This document shows positions 25,724 to 36,200 of a stretch of DNA of 64,000 nucleotides, one piece after another; position 1 is the first letter of the stretch; each line of letters opens with the position of its first letter. A model generated the notes under the pieces. The model did not search any database and had not been told where the DNA came from. It saw nothing but the letters and a program-made list of their open reading frames with translations. Location of the stretch: the NCBI GenBank assembly GCA_965232015.1, contig OZ246946.1, positions 2,914,001-2,978,000 of the forward strand, read 5' to 3'. Origin of the DNA: JAJEAO01 sp963667635. GTDB lineage: Bacteria > Acidobacteriota > Vicinamibacteria > Marinacidobacterales > Marinacidobacteraceae. Position numbers and translations under genes: made by a program.

Positions 25724-28084
25724 TTGACCCCGGAGCGTTTGTCCGCGGCCTTCCATGGTGCGGCGCGCTCGGTGCGCCGCCACACGGGCGCCAGCGTCGC
25801 CGTCATCGGGGTGCTGGCTGCCGCAGCCGGAGCCGGCCACGCGGTGCAGGCCGCCTGGGACCGGGTCGTGGTTCCGTCGGGGGGACTCCCCGAGCCGGAC
25901 CGTCTCGTCGAGCTCGTCGTGGAGCGCTCGGCCGGTCCACGACCGCGAGTCCTGTTCGAGCGCGAGATTCGGTTCCTGGCGCGTGAGGCGACCTCCTTCG
26001 ACTCCCTCGGCGTCTGGCGGCCGACGCGTCTCGTCCTCGAATCGGGTGACGAGGCCCGATCCATTCTGGCCGCATCCGTGGATCCCGGAGCGCTGGACCT
26101 GATCGGGATTCCACCGGCGCTCGGACGGCTCTTCCTCCCCGAACACCACGCCCAGTGGGCTGCGGGAGACCGGAGCATCGTGATCGGACACGACCTGTTC
26201 CGCACTGTCTTCGGGTCAGCGGAAGACGCGGTGGGCGACAGCATTCCGATCGACGGCGAGATGTTCCGTGTCCTCGGGGTCATGCCGCCCGGTTTCGTCT
26301 TCCCGCGACCGGGGTACCAAGCCTGGATTCCCGCTCCGACCGCGACGGCGGCGCTTTTCGGCGCCACGACGCTCCAGTCCGGGAACTCGGTCGGGCGCCT
26401 CGCCCCCGGCGTGTCCCCCGAGGCGGCCGCCGCCGAAGCCAGCGCCCTGGTTCCGGGGGCCGGTGTGCCCGACCGAACGCGGGTGGAAATCGGGGTCCGC
26501 CGGTTCACGGATCAGGTCTCGGCGTCCTACCGCCCGGCGCTGGAGACAACCCGCTTCGGCGTCTCGCTGCTCTTCCTCCTCGCCGCCGTCGCGGCGGTGG
26601 TCCTGACCGTGGCGCGCTCGTTTCGCGAGTCGGGGGACGCCTTCATCCGGTGGACGGTCGGCGGCGGACTCGCCGACGAGGCGATGGCTGCCGGTGGACG
26701 AGTGCTCATACTCAGCGCTCTGACCGCCGCGGCGGCAACCCTCCTCGCGACCGGGCTGGGGCCGCTCTTCGCCTGGACGACCCGCCACCTCCCGCCCTCC
26801 GGCATCGTGGAGCTCCCGAGCCTCATCTCCATCAGCGCACTCTGCGCGGTAACCGCCGTCCTCGGCGCCGCGGAGGCCATCGCGCTGGGGCTGCGCGGCG
26901 CCGCGTCCTCGCGGAGGCCCCGGAGCCGCGCCCTGCCGGCGGCTTTCCTGACGCTGGCCGCCGCTGCCGCCACCCTGACCGCATCGGCGACGGTGCTGCT
27001 CGCTTCCGGCGCGCAAGCCGTGCTGGGCGGCGAGGGAACCTGGTCCGCCCGAAACCTGGTCCACCTCACGGTGGATTTCGCCGGACGCAGTGGCTCCGTC
27101 CCCCCGGAGCAGGCCCTCGACCGGCTGATGCGCCGCCTCGCCCTGGATCCGGCGGTGGGGTCCGCGGGCTACGCCGACCACCTGCCGGACACGCCACGGG
27201 GTAGCTACCTCCGCGGCGAGTCGGTGGACGGCAATGAACGGGCCCGCGTCACCGTGCGGCGGATGAGCCCGAACCTGTTCCCTACCCTGGGAATCCCGGT
27301 CGTCGAGGGCCGCCGGCTGCTCGACAGGGACGCACACCCGGCGGAAGCCGTGGCCGTCGTGGACGAGGCGCTGGCGAGGCGACTCGGAGGAGAGAGTCCG
27401 GTGGGACGCATCGTCGGTTCCGGGTCGGAGCGCTACCGCGTGGTGGGCGTCGTCCCGGAGATCCGCACCTTCCCTCAGGGCGAAATCGCTGCCGAGGGCT
27501 CCCTCTACTCCCACTTCACGCACGCCTCGCACTACCGGCCGCCGACCACGCAGGTGGCGATTCGCCTGCGGGAAACGCCTACACCGGCTCGGCTGCTCGA
27601 ACTTCGGGAGGCTGTCACGGTGGCGGACCCCTCGCTGCGCGTGCTCCGGATCGAGACCGCGACTCGCCGGCGGACCGCGTTCCTGGGCGCCGAAGCGCTG
27701 ACCGCGCTCGCGATTGCGATCTTCGGCGCGGCGGGGATCCTCATGGCCGTCGTCGCCGTCCTCGGCCAGGTGCGCCACGACCTCCTGCGCCGGGCCCGCG
27801 AGTTCGCCATCCGACGCGCGCTCGGCGCCTCGCCGGCCAGGAGCCAATGGGAGGCCGCGCGGCCGATCGTGATCGCAACGCTCGGAGGCGCGCTGCTGGG
27901 AGGAGTTCTCGCGTGGATCGGGGCGGCCGAACTGGTCGCCCGCTTTCCGTGGGTGGAGCCCCCATCCCGGCTCCAGGCGGCTCTCCCGGCGCTCCTCGTC
28001 GCCGGGCTCGCCGGGATCGGCGTTTGGGCATTCGCCCGCTGGGAACTCCGTCGCGCGCCCTGGGCCGGAATCCGCGCCGACTGA
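25724..28084 (+). CDS. FtsX/MacB-type orphan ABC permease (ADOP family)
   Basis: The 786-residue protein has a first membrane segment near residues 22-40 and a MacB-like periplasmic core (LGRLFLPEHHAQWAAGDRSI, VIGHDLFRTVFG, FRVLGVMPPGF). A first FtsX bundle (LLFLLAAVAAVVLTVARSF), a second periplasmic core and a last FtsX bundle (LTALAIAIFGAAGILMAVVA) follow. This duplicated architecture without an ATPase is typical of Acidobacterial Duplicated Orphan Permeases. The substrate is unknown. The start appears to be TTG at 25724; no good ribosome binding site precedes it. The gene is convergent with an AAA ATPase 12 bases away. Confidence 0.82.
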   Translation: MTPERLSAAFHGAARSVRRHTGASVAVIGVLAAAAGAGHAVQAAWDRVVVPSGGLPEPDRLVELVVERSAGPRPRVLFEREIRFLAREATSFDSLGVWRPTRLVLESGDEARSILAASVDPGALDLIGIPPALGRLFLPEHHAQWAAGDRSIVIGHDLFRTVFGSAEDAVGDSIPIDGEMFRVLGVMPPGFVFPRPGYQAWIPAPTATAALFGATTLQSGNSVGRLAPGVSPEAAAAEASALVPGAGVPDRTRVEIGVRRFTDQVSASYRPALETTRFGVSLLFLLAAVAAVVLTVARSFRESGDAFIRWTVGGGLADEAMAAGGRVLILSALTAAAATLLATGLGPLFAWTTRHLPPSGIVELPSLISISALCAVTAVLGAAEAIALGLRGAASSRRPRSRALPAAFLTLAAAAATLTASATVLLASGAQAVLGGEGTWSARNLVHLTVDFAGRSGSVPPEQALDRLMRRLALDPAVGSAGYADHLPDTPRGSYLRGESVDGNERARVTVRRMSPNLFPTLGIPVVEGRRLLDRDAHPAEAVAVVDEALARRLGGESPVGRIVGSGSERYRVVGVVPEIRTFPQGEIAAEGSLYSHFTHASHYRPPTTQVAIRLRETPTPARLLELREAVTVADPSLRVLRIETATRRRTAFLGAEALTALAIAIFGAAGILMAVVAVLGQVRHDLLRRAREFAIRRALGASPARSQWEAARPIVIATLGGALLGGVLAWIGAAELVARFPWVEPPSRLQAALPALLVAGLAGIGVWAFARWELRRAPWAGIRAD

Positions 28085-28096
28085 TCGCGCCCCGGT

Positions 28097-29215
28097 TCAG
28101 TGGCGAGCGGAGACGTCGCGGGTGTAGTCCATCAGGCTGGGAATGCCCGGCTCCCATGCCAGCTCACCCTCCACCCGCCAGAGAAAACCGAGATCGCGCA
28201 GGGCTCCGATCGCGTCCCGGCGCTCCGCCTTCGTCGCACCCCGCCCAAGCCCCGATGTCACGGCCGCGAGGAGCCCGGTGTGGCTCACCAACCGATCGCT
28301 GCGGAACGCTTCGGCAACCGCGACTCCGACCGGGAGCAGGTCCCGCTCCATCAACTCTTCGACGCGCTGACGGTAGTACTCGGCCTTGCGCGTCCGAAAG
28401 TCGGACAACGCCTCCTCCACGACCGCGGCCGTGGCCCTCCGCCGCCTGGTTCCGGCGACGGTTCGCGACCACACCGAGCTCCCGATCGCCTGAACGAAAT
28501 AGGGGTAGTTCTGGGCCTCGCGCGCCATGACTTCGAGCGCCCCGTCGTCCACTTCGATCCCTTCGGAGGCGAACGGCCGCCGGAGCGCCTCCCGTGTGGC
28601 CTCGTCATCCAGCCTTCCGATGCGCAGGATCTCGGCGCGATCCCAGAACGACGCTCCCATCGCGTTGAGGCGCCCCTCCAGATTCGGTGTGCCCGCGAGC
28701 ACGAGCAGGCACGGCCGTTCGGTCCCGACCTCCTGCGCAGCATTCAGCAGTGTCCGTCCAACCCCCAGATCGAGCGTGTGCGCCTCGTCCGCGAGGACCA
28801 CAAGCGCGGTTCTTCGCGCACGGGCGGCGAGCAGGTCTCTGGAAGACGGAAGTGGGACGCTGTCCGGCTTCCACGAGACACCGGCCGCCGTCACCGCGCC
28901 CGACGCCAGCCGCCGCCACCACGACCGCGAGGCGAGCACCTCCCGGAGGCGAGTTTCGTTCGGGAGCTCCGCTGCCGGCAGGGTGAGGGCTTCCACTCCG
29001 GCGGTCTGCGCGACGGCCTTCCGCAACCAGCCGAGGAGGACCGTCTTTCCGTTCCCGCGCGGTCCGTGGAGGATGACCTGCGTCCCCGGGGCGTGTCCAT
29101 TGGACAGGTCCGTCAGGAACTCGCGAAAGACCTGTTTCTCTCTCTCCCGGCCGGCAAGGTACGGAGGCATCGCTCCGGTCCCTGGTCGGAACGGACCCCG
29201 AACGCTCGACGCCAT
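28097..29215 (-). CDS. Lone AAA ATPase, paralogue 1
   Basis: The 372-residue protein starts with a family signature FRPGTGAMPPYLAGREREK. Walker A follows (HGPRGNGKT, about residues 50-58), then Walker B VVLADEAHTL, a sensor-like LVLAGTPNL, and a lid/winged-helix region with NYPYFVQAIG. It ends with ELAWEPGIPSLMDYTRD. The same start and end motifs appear in the genes at 46849 and, in part, 53958 and 63681. The build resembles Orc1/Cdc6-like and MalT-type P-loop ATPases. There is no partner gene; dispersed repeats lie just upstream. Role unknown, possibly a stress or defence ATPase. Confidence 0.75.
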   Translation of the reverse strand: MASSVRGPFRPGTGAMPPYLAGREREKQVFREFLTDLSNGHAPGTQVILHGPRGNGKTVLLGWLRKAVAQTAGVEALTLPAAELPNETRLREVLASRSWWRRLASGAVTAAGVSWKPDSVPLPSSRDLLAARARRTALVVLADEAHTLDLGVGRTLLNAAQEVGTERPCLLVLAGTPNLEGRLNAMGASFWDRAEILRIGRLDDEATREALRRPFASEGIEVDDGALEVMAREAQNYPYFVQAIGSSVWSRTVAGTRRRRATAAVVEEALSDFRTRKAEYYRQRVEELMERDLLPVGVAVAEAFRSDRLVSHTGLLAAVTSGLGRGATKAERRDAIGALRDLGFLWRVEGELAWEPGIPSLMDYTRDVSARH

Positions 29216-29274
29216 GTCGTCAGTCTATGGTGGGGCTGGATCGGTCCTGACGGGCGCGTGGAGGCATGGCGGCT

Positions 29275-29356
29275 GGGAATTGCCGGACTGGAGTCCGGCG
29301 CCAGTTCTCCCGGTGGGGGCCCGGCAAGGGACTGGAGTCCGGCGCTCCGGCGCCGG
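29275..29356. repeat. 69-bp composite dispersed repeat
   Basis: The element at 29275-29343 runs from GGGAATTGCCGGACTGGAGT through GCCAGTTCTCCCGGTGGGGG to a second GGACTGGAGTCCGGC. It is the reverse complement of 42169-42237 with one mismatch that I can see. A shorter GCTCCGGCGCCGGCGC tail follows. It lies between an ATPase gene and the end of an M20 gene. Confidence 0.9.
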
Positions 29357-29358
29357 CG

Positions 29359-30873
29359 CTACATCGTCAGGATGGCGGCGATGGTGACGATGGAGTTGAA
29401 GAAGTGCCCGAGGCGGAGGTTCTCGTTGGGGCTGTGCTGGTTGTTGTCGTGGTTCACGGTGGGAACCATGAGCGCGGGGACGCCGAGCGCCTCCACGAAG
29501 GGAGAGATCGGGACGGTGCCGCCGCTGGTGCGCTTGCGGACCGGCGGTTCGCCCCAGACCTCGCCGAGCGCCTCGACGACGCGGGCGGCGACCGGGTGGT
29601 CGAGCGCCGTGCGGAAGGCGTTCGTGCCCGCGCTCCGGGTGAGCCGGGCGATTCGGGGGTGCTCGGCTCTCTCGGCGTCGGTGGGATCCCGGTCGAGGAG
29701 ATGCCAACCCTGCGAGGCGATGAAATCCCGCACCTTCTCGTACATCGCGTCCGCGGGGGTCTCGGCCACGAGCCGGACATCGAGCGCGGCGGTCGCCGTG
29801 GCGGGGACAATCGTCCGCGCGTCGGCGCCGACCCACGCGCTCTCCAGCCCGCGCACATTGAGCGACGGGAACTGGATCGCCTCCTGGAGGGAGTCGCCGA
29901 CCCGGTCGGCGGCGGCGAAGCCGAGCGAGCGCATCATGGAGGGGAGGTCGTCGGGAACGGCCTCCAGCGCCTCGCGATCGGCGTCAGTGAACTCGATCCC
30001 GTCGTAGAAGCCGGGGATCGTCACCCGGCCCTCCGGGTCCTTCATGGAGGCGATGAGCTGCGCCAGCCGGACGGCCGGGTTCGGCGCCCAGTTGCCGTAG
30101 TGGCCGCTGTGGAGCGGCGAACGGGGTCCGAAGACGACGAGCTCGAGGGTGAGGATCCCGCGGGCGCCGAAACTGACGGTCGGGCGCCCGCTCTGGTGCA
30201 GCGGGCCGTCGAGGATCAGCATCACGTCGGCCGCGAACCGATCCCGGTAGCGCGCAATGGCGGGCACCAGATTCGGCGATCCGGCCTCTTCCTCGCCGTC
30301 GAGCACGACCTTGATCCGGCTCGACAGGCCCACTCCGGCGGCGTCGAGGGCGTCCACCGCTCCCAGGAACGCGAGGATCGGGGCGGTGTCGTCGGCGATC
30401 GAGCGCGCGTAGATCCGGTGGTCCGGAGTGAACGTCGGGGACGCGTCGAGATCGAGACGGTTCGCGCCGTCGGCCAGGCGACCGTCGCGCAGCACCGGCC
30501 GGAACGGGTCGTCCTGCCGCCAGCGCGTCGGATCCACCGGCTGCCCGTCGTAGTGGAAGTAGAGGAGCAGGGTGCGGGCGGGATCCTCGGGGGCGCGCTC
30601 GGCGAAGACCAGCGGGTTCCCGTCGGTCTCGAGCAGCTCGGCGGCGAAGCCGCGCCGCTCGAGCGCCCGGGCGAGGAAGTCGGCCTTGCGGCGGATGTTC
30701 GCGGCGTCGCTGGCGACCGAGGGGATCGAGACCGCTTCGACCAGCTCCTCGACCAACGGGCGCCGGTTCGCCTCGACCCACCCCTCGACCGTGGCCCGGA
30801 GGTCCTGCCCCGCGGCCGGAACGGCGAGCGCCACCGCCCAGAGGACGACAGCGAGCGAGGGCCTCCGGATCAC
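29359..30873 (-). CDS. Secreted M20-family metallohydrolase
   Basis: The 504-residue protein has a signal peptide (IRRPSLAVVLWAVALAVPA, then AGQ). The M20 domain shows metal-site motifs LLLYFHYDGQPVDP, ARSIADDTAP and VVLDGEEEAGSPN, and an inserted dimerisation domain with LHSGHYGNWAPNP. It probably acts as a carboxypeptidase or dipeptidase outside the cytoplasm. The start is GTG at 30873 and overlaps the stop of the upstream beta-propeller gene (GTGA), so both belong to one transcript. Confidence 0.85.
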   Translation of the reverse strand: MIRRPSLAVVLWAVALAVPAAGQDLRATVEGWVEANRRPLVEELVEAVSIPSVASDAANIRRKADFLARALERRGFAAELLETDGNPLVFAERAPEDPARTLLLYFHYDGQPVDPTRWRQDDPFRPVLRDGRLADGANRLDLDASPTFTPDHRIYARSIADDTAPILAFLGAVDALDAAGVGLSSRIKVVLDGEEEAGSPNLVPAIARYRDRFAADVMLILDGPLHQSGRPTVSFGARGILTLELVVFGPRSPLHSGHYGNWAPNPAVRLAQLIASMKDPEGRVTIPGFYDGIEFTDADREALEAVPDDLPSMMRSLGFAAADRVGDSLQEAIQFPSLNVRGLESAWVGADARTIVPATATAALDVRLVAETPADAMYEKVRDFIASQGWHLLDRDPTDAERAEHPRIARLTRSAGTNAFRTALDHPVAARVVEALGEVWGEPPVRKRTSGGTVPISPFVEALGVPALMVPTVNHDNNQHSPNENLRLGHFFNSIVTIAAILTM

Positions 30874-31976
30874 TTCCCGCCCTCCTCATCCGCCTTCGCC
30901 TCGTCGGGCTCTTCGGAGTCTTCTTCCGACTCCAGATCGAACTCGAAGATGGAGTCCGCCGTGGCGACCGCCATCGTGCTCGACGGGAGATGGAGCGCCA
31001 CGCCGACGAGGGGAGGGCCGGTGATGATCCGGCGGGCGCCGCTTTCGGTGAACCGGAAGATTCCGGCGTCGCCGGCGAGCCCTTCGGCCACGAAGCAGTT
31101 GTCCTCGTCGTCGAAGGCGATCCCCTGGGGCCGACCGAACCCCGAGTGGATTCGGCAGGGCTTCCCGTCGGGCGTGAACTCCACGATCTGGTCTCGGGAG
31201 GACAGCGTGGGACCGGACACGAACAGCGAGCCACCGGAATCGAAGGCGAGGTGGTACGCCGAGATCGAGGGACGCAGGTGGGAGAACACGCTGACGTCGC
31301 CCCGCAGGTCCACCCGGTAAAGCGTCCCCTCCCGGTCGCCGATCAGGAGGTCTTCGGTGGGCGAGAAACCGATGCCGGTAGGGCAGCCCAGATCCTCCGC
31401 CAGCATGTGGAAGCCGCCGTCGTCGGCGCGACGGTAAACGCAGCCGTCCTCCCGGGAGGACACGTAGAGCGTGTCGTCCGGGCCCCACGCCAGGCCGGTC
31501 GGGTTGACGATCCCGTCGCCCATGGATTCGGGCTGATCTCCCTCCTCCATGTCCCGGGGAAAACGGTAGATCGGATGGGGGATCCGCTCCCCCCGCCGGC
31601 CGCTGACGGTGGAGTAGAGGTTCCCGTCGAGGTCGTACACCGGGTTCGATACGACGTGGAGCTCATCCGCGACCCGACGGCCCACCGAGATTCGAAACGG
31701 CTCGGTCTCGCGATCGTTCAGAGCGATCCGGACTTCTTCGCCGCCCCCCTCGGGCACCCGGACGCCGAGCCGGGACGAGGAGACCCGCAGCAGATGTCCG
31801 GGCTCGTCGCCGAAGAAGACCCGAAGGCGCGTGGACTGGTCCACGCCGAACCCGCGGCCGGCGATGTCCACCCGGCCCCCGGGAACGACGTGAGTCGGCC
31901 AGACTCGATCCAGCCGCAAGCGGGAACGGCGCCGGCGGGTGGTCTTGCGGGGAGTGGAGCGGCTGGTGGAGGCCAT
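30870..31976 (-). CDS. IPT/TIG plus NHL-type beta-propeller protein
   Basis: The 368-residue protein starts at ATG 31976 (MASTSRSTPRKTTRRRRS, very basic). An immunoglobulin-like IPT/TIG segment at about residues 25-100 (THVVPGGRVDIAGRGFG) is followed by a beta-propeller of NHL/SMP-30 type repeats (NPTGLAWGPDDTLYVSSRED, GCPTGIGFSPTEDLLIGD, GRPQGIAFDDEDNCFVAEG). The tail is acidic. No clear signal peptide is seen, so the location is uncertain. It is coupled to the M20 hydrolase downstream, which may use it as a binding partner. Function unknown. Confidence 0.72.
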   Translation of the reverse strand: MASTSRSTPRKTTRRRRSRLRLDRVWPTHVVPGGRVDIAGRGFGVDQSTRLRVFFGDEPGHLLRVSSSRLGVRVPEGGGEEVRIALNDRETEPFRISVGRRVADELHVVSNPVYDLDGNLYSTVSGRRGERIPHPIYRFPRDMEEGDQPESMGDGIVNPTGLAWGPDDTLYVSSREDGCVYRRADDGGFHMLAEDLGCPTGIGFSPTEDLLIGDREGTLYRVDLRGDVSVFSHLRPSISAYHLAFDSGGSLFVSGPTLSSRDQIVEFTPDGKPCRIHSGFGRPQGIAFDDEDNCFVAEGLAGDAGIFRFTESGARRIITGPPLVGVALHLPSSTMAVATADSIFEFDLESEEDSEEPDEAKADEEGGK

Positions 31977-32127
31977 GAGGGACGGCAGATTATCGCCGGG
32001 GAAGAGCCGGCCCGAGAGTGTCGCATTTTCGCCCGCCAAAAGGCGTGAGACATGGCTTACACACCGGACCAGAGACATGGTGGACACCGGGGGACGGGCG
32101 CTTCACGGGAGCCGGGCTCGATCGGGC

Positions 32128-32312
32128 AGCTTTGGAGAGCGGCGCTCCCTACGATCGGCGCCCATGGAGCGCCGGTCTCCAGACCGGCACCGCGACGAGA
32201 CGCACCTCCGGGCCACCCTTGCCGCTCTGGAGAGCGGCGCTCCATAGGGCGGCGCTCCACAGGACGGCAGTCGAGGGCGTCGCGGTGCCGCTCTGGAGAG
32301 CGGCGCTCCATA
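32128..32312. repeat. Cluster of TGGAGAGCGGCGCTCCA-type repeats
   Basis: Most of the roughly 340-base gap 31977-32313 is repeat. TGGAGAGCGGCGCTCC recurs near 32133, 32228 and 32294, with GGCGCTCCACAGG between, and the palindrome GCCGGTCTCCAGACCGGC lies at 32171-32188 (also at 7888). The 34-mer at 32279-32312 matches 42274-42307 exactly. I see no gene here. Confidence 0.9.
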
Positions 32313-32313
32313 G

Positions 32314-32598
32314 TTAGCTCCGCGTCTTCTTGGCCGCCGGATGGATCTGCGACCGGATGCCGATCACCTCCCGGGTCCCGCCGCCGTGGCGGGGTCCCCG
32401 GGCCGGTCGCCGGGGAGCGCGCGACCGGTCTCTGAGGCCGGCCACCCCCTCCTCCCGGAACCGGCGAAGCCACTTGTAGCCGGTGGCGCGGCTCACCCCG
32501 AACTCCTCACACAGCAACGTCATGGACTCCTCCCCCCGGAGGACCTCCCGAATGAATTTCTTTCTCAGCTCCACGGCGTCCCTTTCTCGCCAGGGCAT
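32314..32598 (-). pseudogene. IS481-type transposase fragment (N-terminal HTH only)
   Basis: The 94-residue frame begins MPWRERDAVELRKKFIREVL and contains LLCEEFGVSRATGYKWLRRF followed by EEGVAGLRDRSRAP. This is the start of IS481-family transposases. A full transposase has more than 300 residues with a DDE catalytic core, which is absent; the frame ends in a dispersed repeat cluster. I see no inverted repeats marking the element's ends. It is a remnant, or a small HTH protein derived from one. Confidence 0.75.
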
Positions 32599-32677
32599 GG
32601 GCTCTTACCTCCCGTTCGAACCGCCTATCTCACCACAACCGGATCACCGGCACCGGGGAGGCGGATAGGATCGCGGC

Positions 32678-33268
32678 ATGACGGAGCCGGAGGCGGCGGC
32701 CGGGGAGCCCGCATCCGGCGCCAGTTCTCCCGGCCGGTTCTCCCGCTGGGGGCGGGGGCGGGGCCCGGCGCCGCTGCACATCGCCGTGATCGGGGGGGCG
32801 GTCGCCGGTCCCGAGGTCCTGCTCGAGGCGGAGGCGGTCGGCCTCGCCGTGGCCCGCGCCGGCGCCCATCTCATCTGCGGCGGACGTGGCGGCGTCATGG
32901 AGGCGGCCTGTCGAGGCGCCCGCCGGGCCGGCGGGCTCACCATCGGCCTCCTCCCCGGCGACGACCGCAGGGCGGCGAACCCGCATGTCGCGATCGCGAT
33001 CCCGACCGGACTCGGCCACTTCCGGAATTTCCTCGTGGTCCAGGCAGCCGACGGAGTGATCGCGCTGCCCGGAGCGGCCGGGACCCGGTCGGAGGCGGCG
33101 ATGGCGCAGACGCTCGGGAAGCCGCTCGCGACGTTCTCGGCGGCGGATCGGGAGTGGAGCCTGCCGGGGGCCGTCGCGGCGGCCTCCGCGGCGGACGCCG
33201 TGGCCCGGGTCACACCCGCGGCGACGCCGGCCGCCGGTCAGGACGGTTGGATGGACCGGGACGCCTGA
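32678..33268 (+). CDS. TIGR00725/SLOG-type nucleotide-binding protein
   Basis: The 196-residue protein has a Rossmann-like SLOG fold: IAVIGGAVAGPE, LICGGRGGVMEAACRGAR and VIALPGAAGTRSEAAMA are the marks of the TIGR00725 group (related to LOG proteins). Members bind nucleotides or nucleotide-derived ligands, and the activity is unclear. The first 30 residues are odd: ASGASSPGRFSRWGRGRGP is encoded by a degenerate copy of the dispersed repeat (32718-32755). A start after the repeat would leave the fold at its usual N-terminus, but the only upstream ATG is at 32678. It ends 7 bases before mfd. Confidence 0.8.
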   Translation: MTEPEAAAGEPASGASSPGRFSRWGRGRGPAPLHIAVIGGAVAGPEVLLEAEAVGLAVARAGAHLICGGRGGVMEAACRGARRAGGLTIGLLPGDDRRAANPHVAIAIPTGLGHFRNFLVVQAADGVIALPGAAGTRSEAAMAQTLGKPLATFSAADREWSLPGAVAAASAADAVARVTPAATPAAGQDGWMDRDA

Positions 33269-33275
33269 CGCGCCC

Positions 33276-36200
33276 ATGCCCACGTCGGCCACGGAGGATC
33301 GCGGCGGCCCCGGCTTCGGAGCGCTGCTCGCGGCGGTCCGGGAGCGGCGGTCCCGCCGGGCGCGGGCGATCGGGCGGCTGACCGGGACGGCGCGTCTCGC
33401 CACCGCGGCCGCCTGGGCGCGCATCTCGCACCGGCCGGTCGTCCTGCTCACCGCCGAGGACGCGCAGCTCCTGTCCGCCGCAACCGATCTCGAGTCCCTC
33501 CTCCCCGCCGTCGGCGCGCCGCACCGGGTTCTCCGCCTCCCCGGGTTCGGGGTGAACCCGTACGCCGGCGTGGCGCCCCACCCGGAATCGCTCGCCCTCC
33601 GGGCGGTCGCTCTTCATGCGCTTGCGGCCCCGTCGGCGGGCTCACCTCCGGTCGTCGTCGCCTCGGCGTCCGGCGCGCTGATCCGCACGGCGCCACCGGC
33701 GCGGCTCCGGGACGCGGCGGTCGCCATCCGGACAGGACCCTCCCGGGCGCCGGCCCGGCTGGGGGAGCGGCTGGCACGCGCCGGGTACCGCTATGAGGAT
33801 CCGGTCGGCGCTCCCGGCGACTTTGCTCGTCGGGGCGGGATCGTGGATCTGTTTCCGGTGGACCGCGACCGGCCGGTGCGGCTCGAATTCGGCTACGACG
33901 ACATCGAAGCGGCCCGGGAGTTCGACCCCGCCACCCAGCGCAGCATCCGGGCCGTGGCCCCCGACCAGACGATCCTCGTTCCGCCGGCGTGGGAGTGGGT
34001 GGGCGCCGAGCTCGGACCGGGGCCGCACGCGGCGTTCTCGGCGCCGGGGACCGGGGGCTTCGACGCATCCCTCCCGGACTACCTGGGCGCCGCCGAGGTG
34101 CTCGTCGCGGAACCCGATGCGTTCCGGGAGGCGGCCGAAGCCGAGACCCGCCGGCTCCGGGAGGCCCGGACGACGGCCCGCCGGAATCGGGCGCGGGGCG
34201 CCGCGGCGCCAAAAGCGCTGGCGCTGGACCCGGAGGAACTCCAGCGCCGACTGGAGGAGCCGCCGCCTCGGGGCGCCGTCGGGCTCCTCGAACTCGAGAG
34301 CCGCGGCGAAGGGTCCGATCTCCCGGCGCGTCCCGCGGGCACGTTCCGGAACCGGATCCCCGAATTCCTCGGCTCGCTGACCCGCCCGGGAGACCCCGAG
34401 CGCGTCGTGCACGTGTTCGTCCCCGGCGAGGGAGCGGCGGGAAGGTTCCGCACCCGGGCCGCCGAAGCCGGGGTCCGGGTGATCCGTCCCGACGAACGGC
34501 CGCCCGGCAGGCCGGCGGCCGGCGAGATCCCCCCGGCGGTCCTCGTCCATCCGGGGCCGCTCTCGACCGGCTTCGAAATGCCGGGACTCGGCATCGAGGT
34601 CATCAGCGGGACGGGACTCGTCGCCGCGCCGCCGCGGCCCCCGCGCCAGCGCGCCGCCCGCAGCTTCCTCTCGGATTTCCGCGACCTGAAGCCTGGCGAC
34701 CTCGTGGTCCACACCGACCATGGCGTGGGCCGCTTCGTCGGGATGAAGCGCATCGGCGACGGGGACGACGCCCCCGAGTTCGTCGAGATCCGGTATCGCC
34801 GCGGCGGGACCCTGCTGTTGCCGGTGGAGCGGCTGGATCTGCTCGAGAAGTACTCGGCATCCGGATCCTCCGGCGCGCCGGCGCTGGATCGTCTGGGGAG
34901 CACGAGGTGGGCGCGGCGCCGGAAGCGGGTGGCGAAGGCGCTCAGGGACATCGCCTCGGATCTGATCCGGCTCTATGCGCGTCGGCGGAGAGTCGAGGGA
35001 TACGCCTTCCCCGCCAGCACGCCCGGGATGGACGAGTTCGTGGACGGTTTCGGCTGGACCGAGACCGACGACCAGGCTCGCGCGATCCGCGAGGTGTTCG
35101 CGGACATGGAGGCGCAGGCCCCGATGGACCGTCTGCTCGCCGGAGATGTCGGATTCGGCAAGACCGAAGTCGCGCTCCGGGCCGCCTTCAAGGCGGCGAT
35201 GGACGGCAAGCAGGTCGCCGTGCTGGCGCCGACGACGGTGCTTTCGGCACAGCTCCAGCGCGTCTTCGAGTCCCGATTCGAACCGTTCCCGGTCGAGGTG
35301 GAGCTGCTGTCGCGGTTTCGGACGCCGAAGCAGCAGAAGCAGATCGTCGCCGGACTTCGCGCCGGGACGGTGGACATCGTGATCGGCACCCACCGACTGC
35401 TGTCGAAGGATGTGGGCTTCCGGGATCTGGGCCTGCTGGTCGTGGACGAAGAGCAGCGGTTCGGGGTCTCGGCCAAGGAGAAGCTGAAGCGGATGGCGGT
35501 CCACGTGGATCATCTGGCGATGACGGCGACTCCGATCCCGCGGACGCTGAACATGTCCCTCTCGGGCATCCGGGACATGTCGGTGATCGAGACCCCCCCG
35601 CGGGACCGGCTGCCGGTACAGACCCACGTCCTGCCCTTTGATCCCGACCGGATCGCGGAGGCGGTGCGCTACGAGCTGGCCCGCGAGGGGCAGGTGTACT
35701 TCGTCCACAACCGGGTCCGGTCGCTGCCGGCGATGGCCAGGCTCCTCAGCCGGATCGTGCCCGAGGCGCGGATCCTGACCGCCCACGGGCAGATGCGGGA
35801 AAAGGCGCTCGAACAGGCCCTTCTGCGGTTCCAGGACCGGGAGGCCGACATCCTGCTCTCCACCACGATCATCGAGAACGGGATTGATCTTCCCCGCGTG
35901 AACACGCTGATCGTGAATCGCGCCGACGCCTTCGGACTGGCCCAGCTCTACCAGATCCGGGGGCGGGTGGGGCGGTCGCCCCGGCGCGCCTACGCCTACC
36001 TCATGGTGCCCGAGGGCGCCGCGCTCTCGGAGAGCGCCCGTCCCCGTCTGGCGGCGCTGAGGGAGTTCAGCGAGCTCGGCGCCGGCTTCCGGGTCGCCGC
36101 ACTCGACATGGAGCTGCGCGGCGCCGGAAACCTGCTCGGCGCGGCGCAGCACGGCCACCTCGAAGCGGTGGGATTCGATCTCTACTACCGGCTCCTCGAG

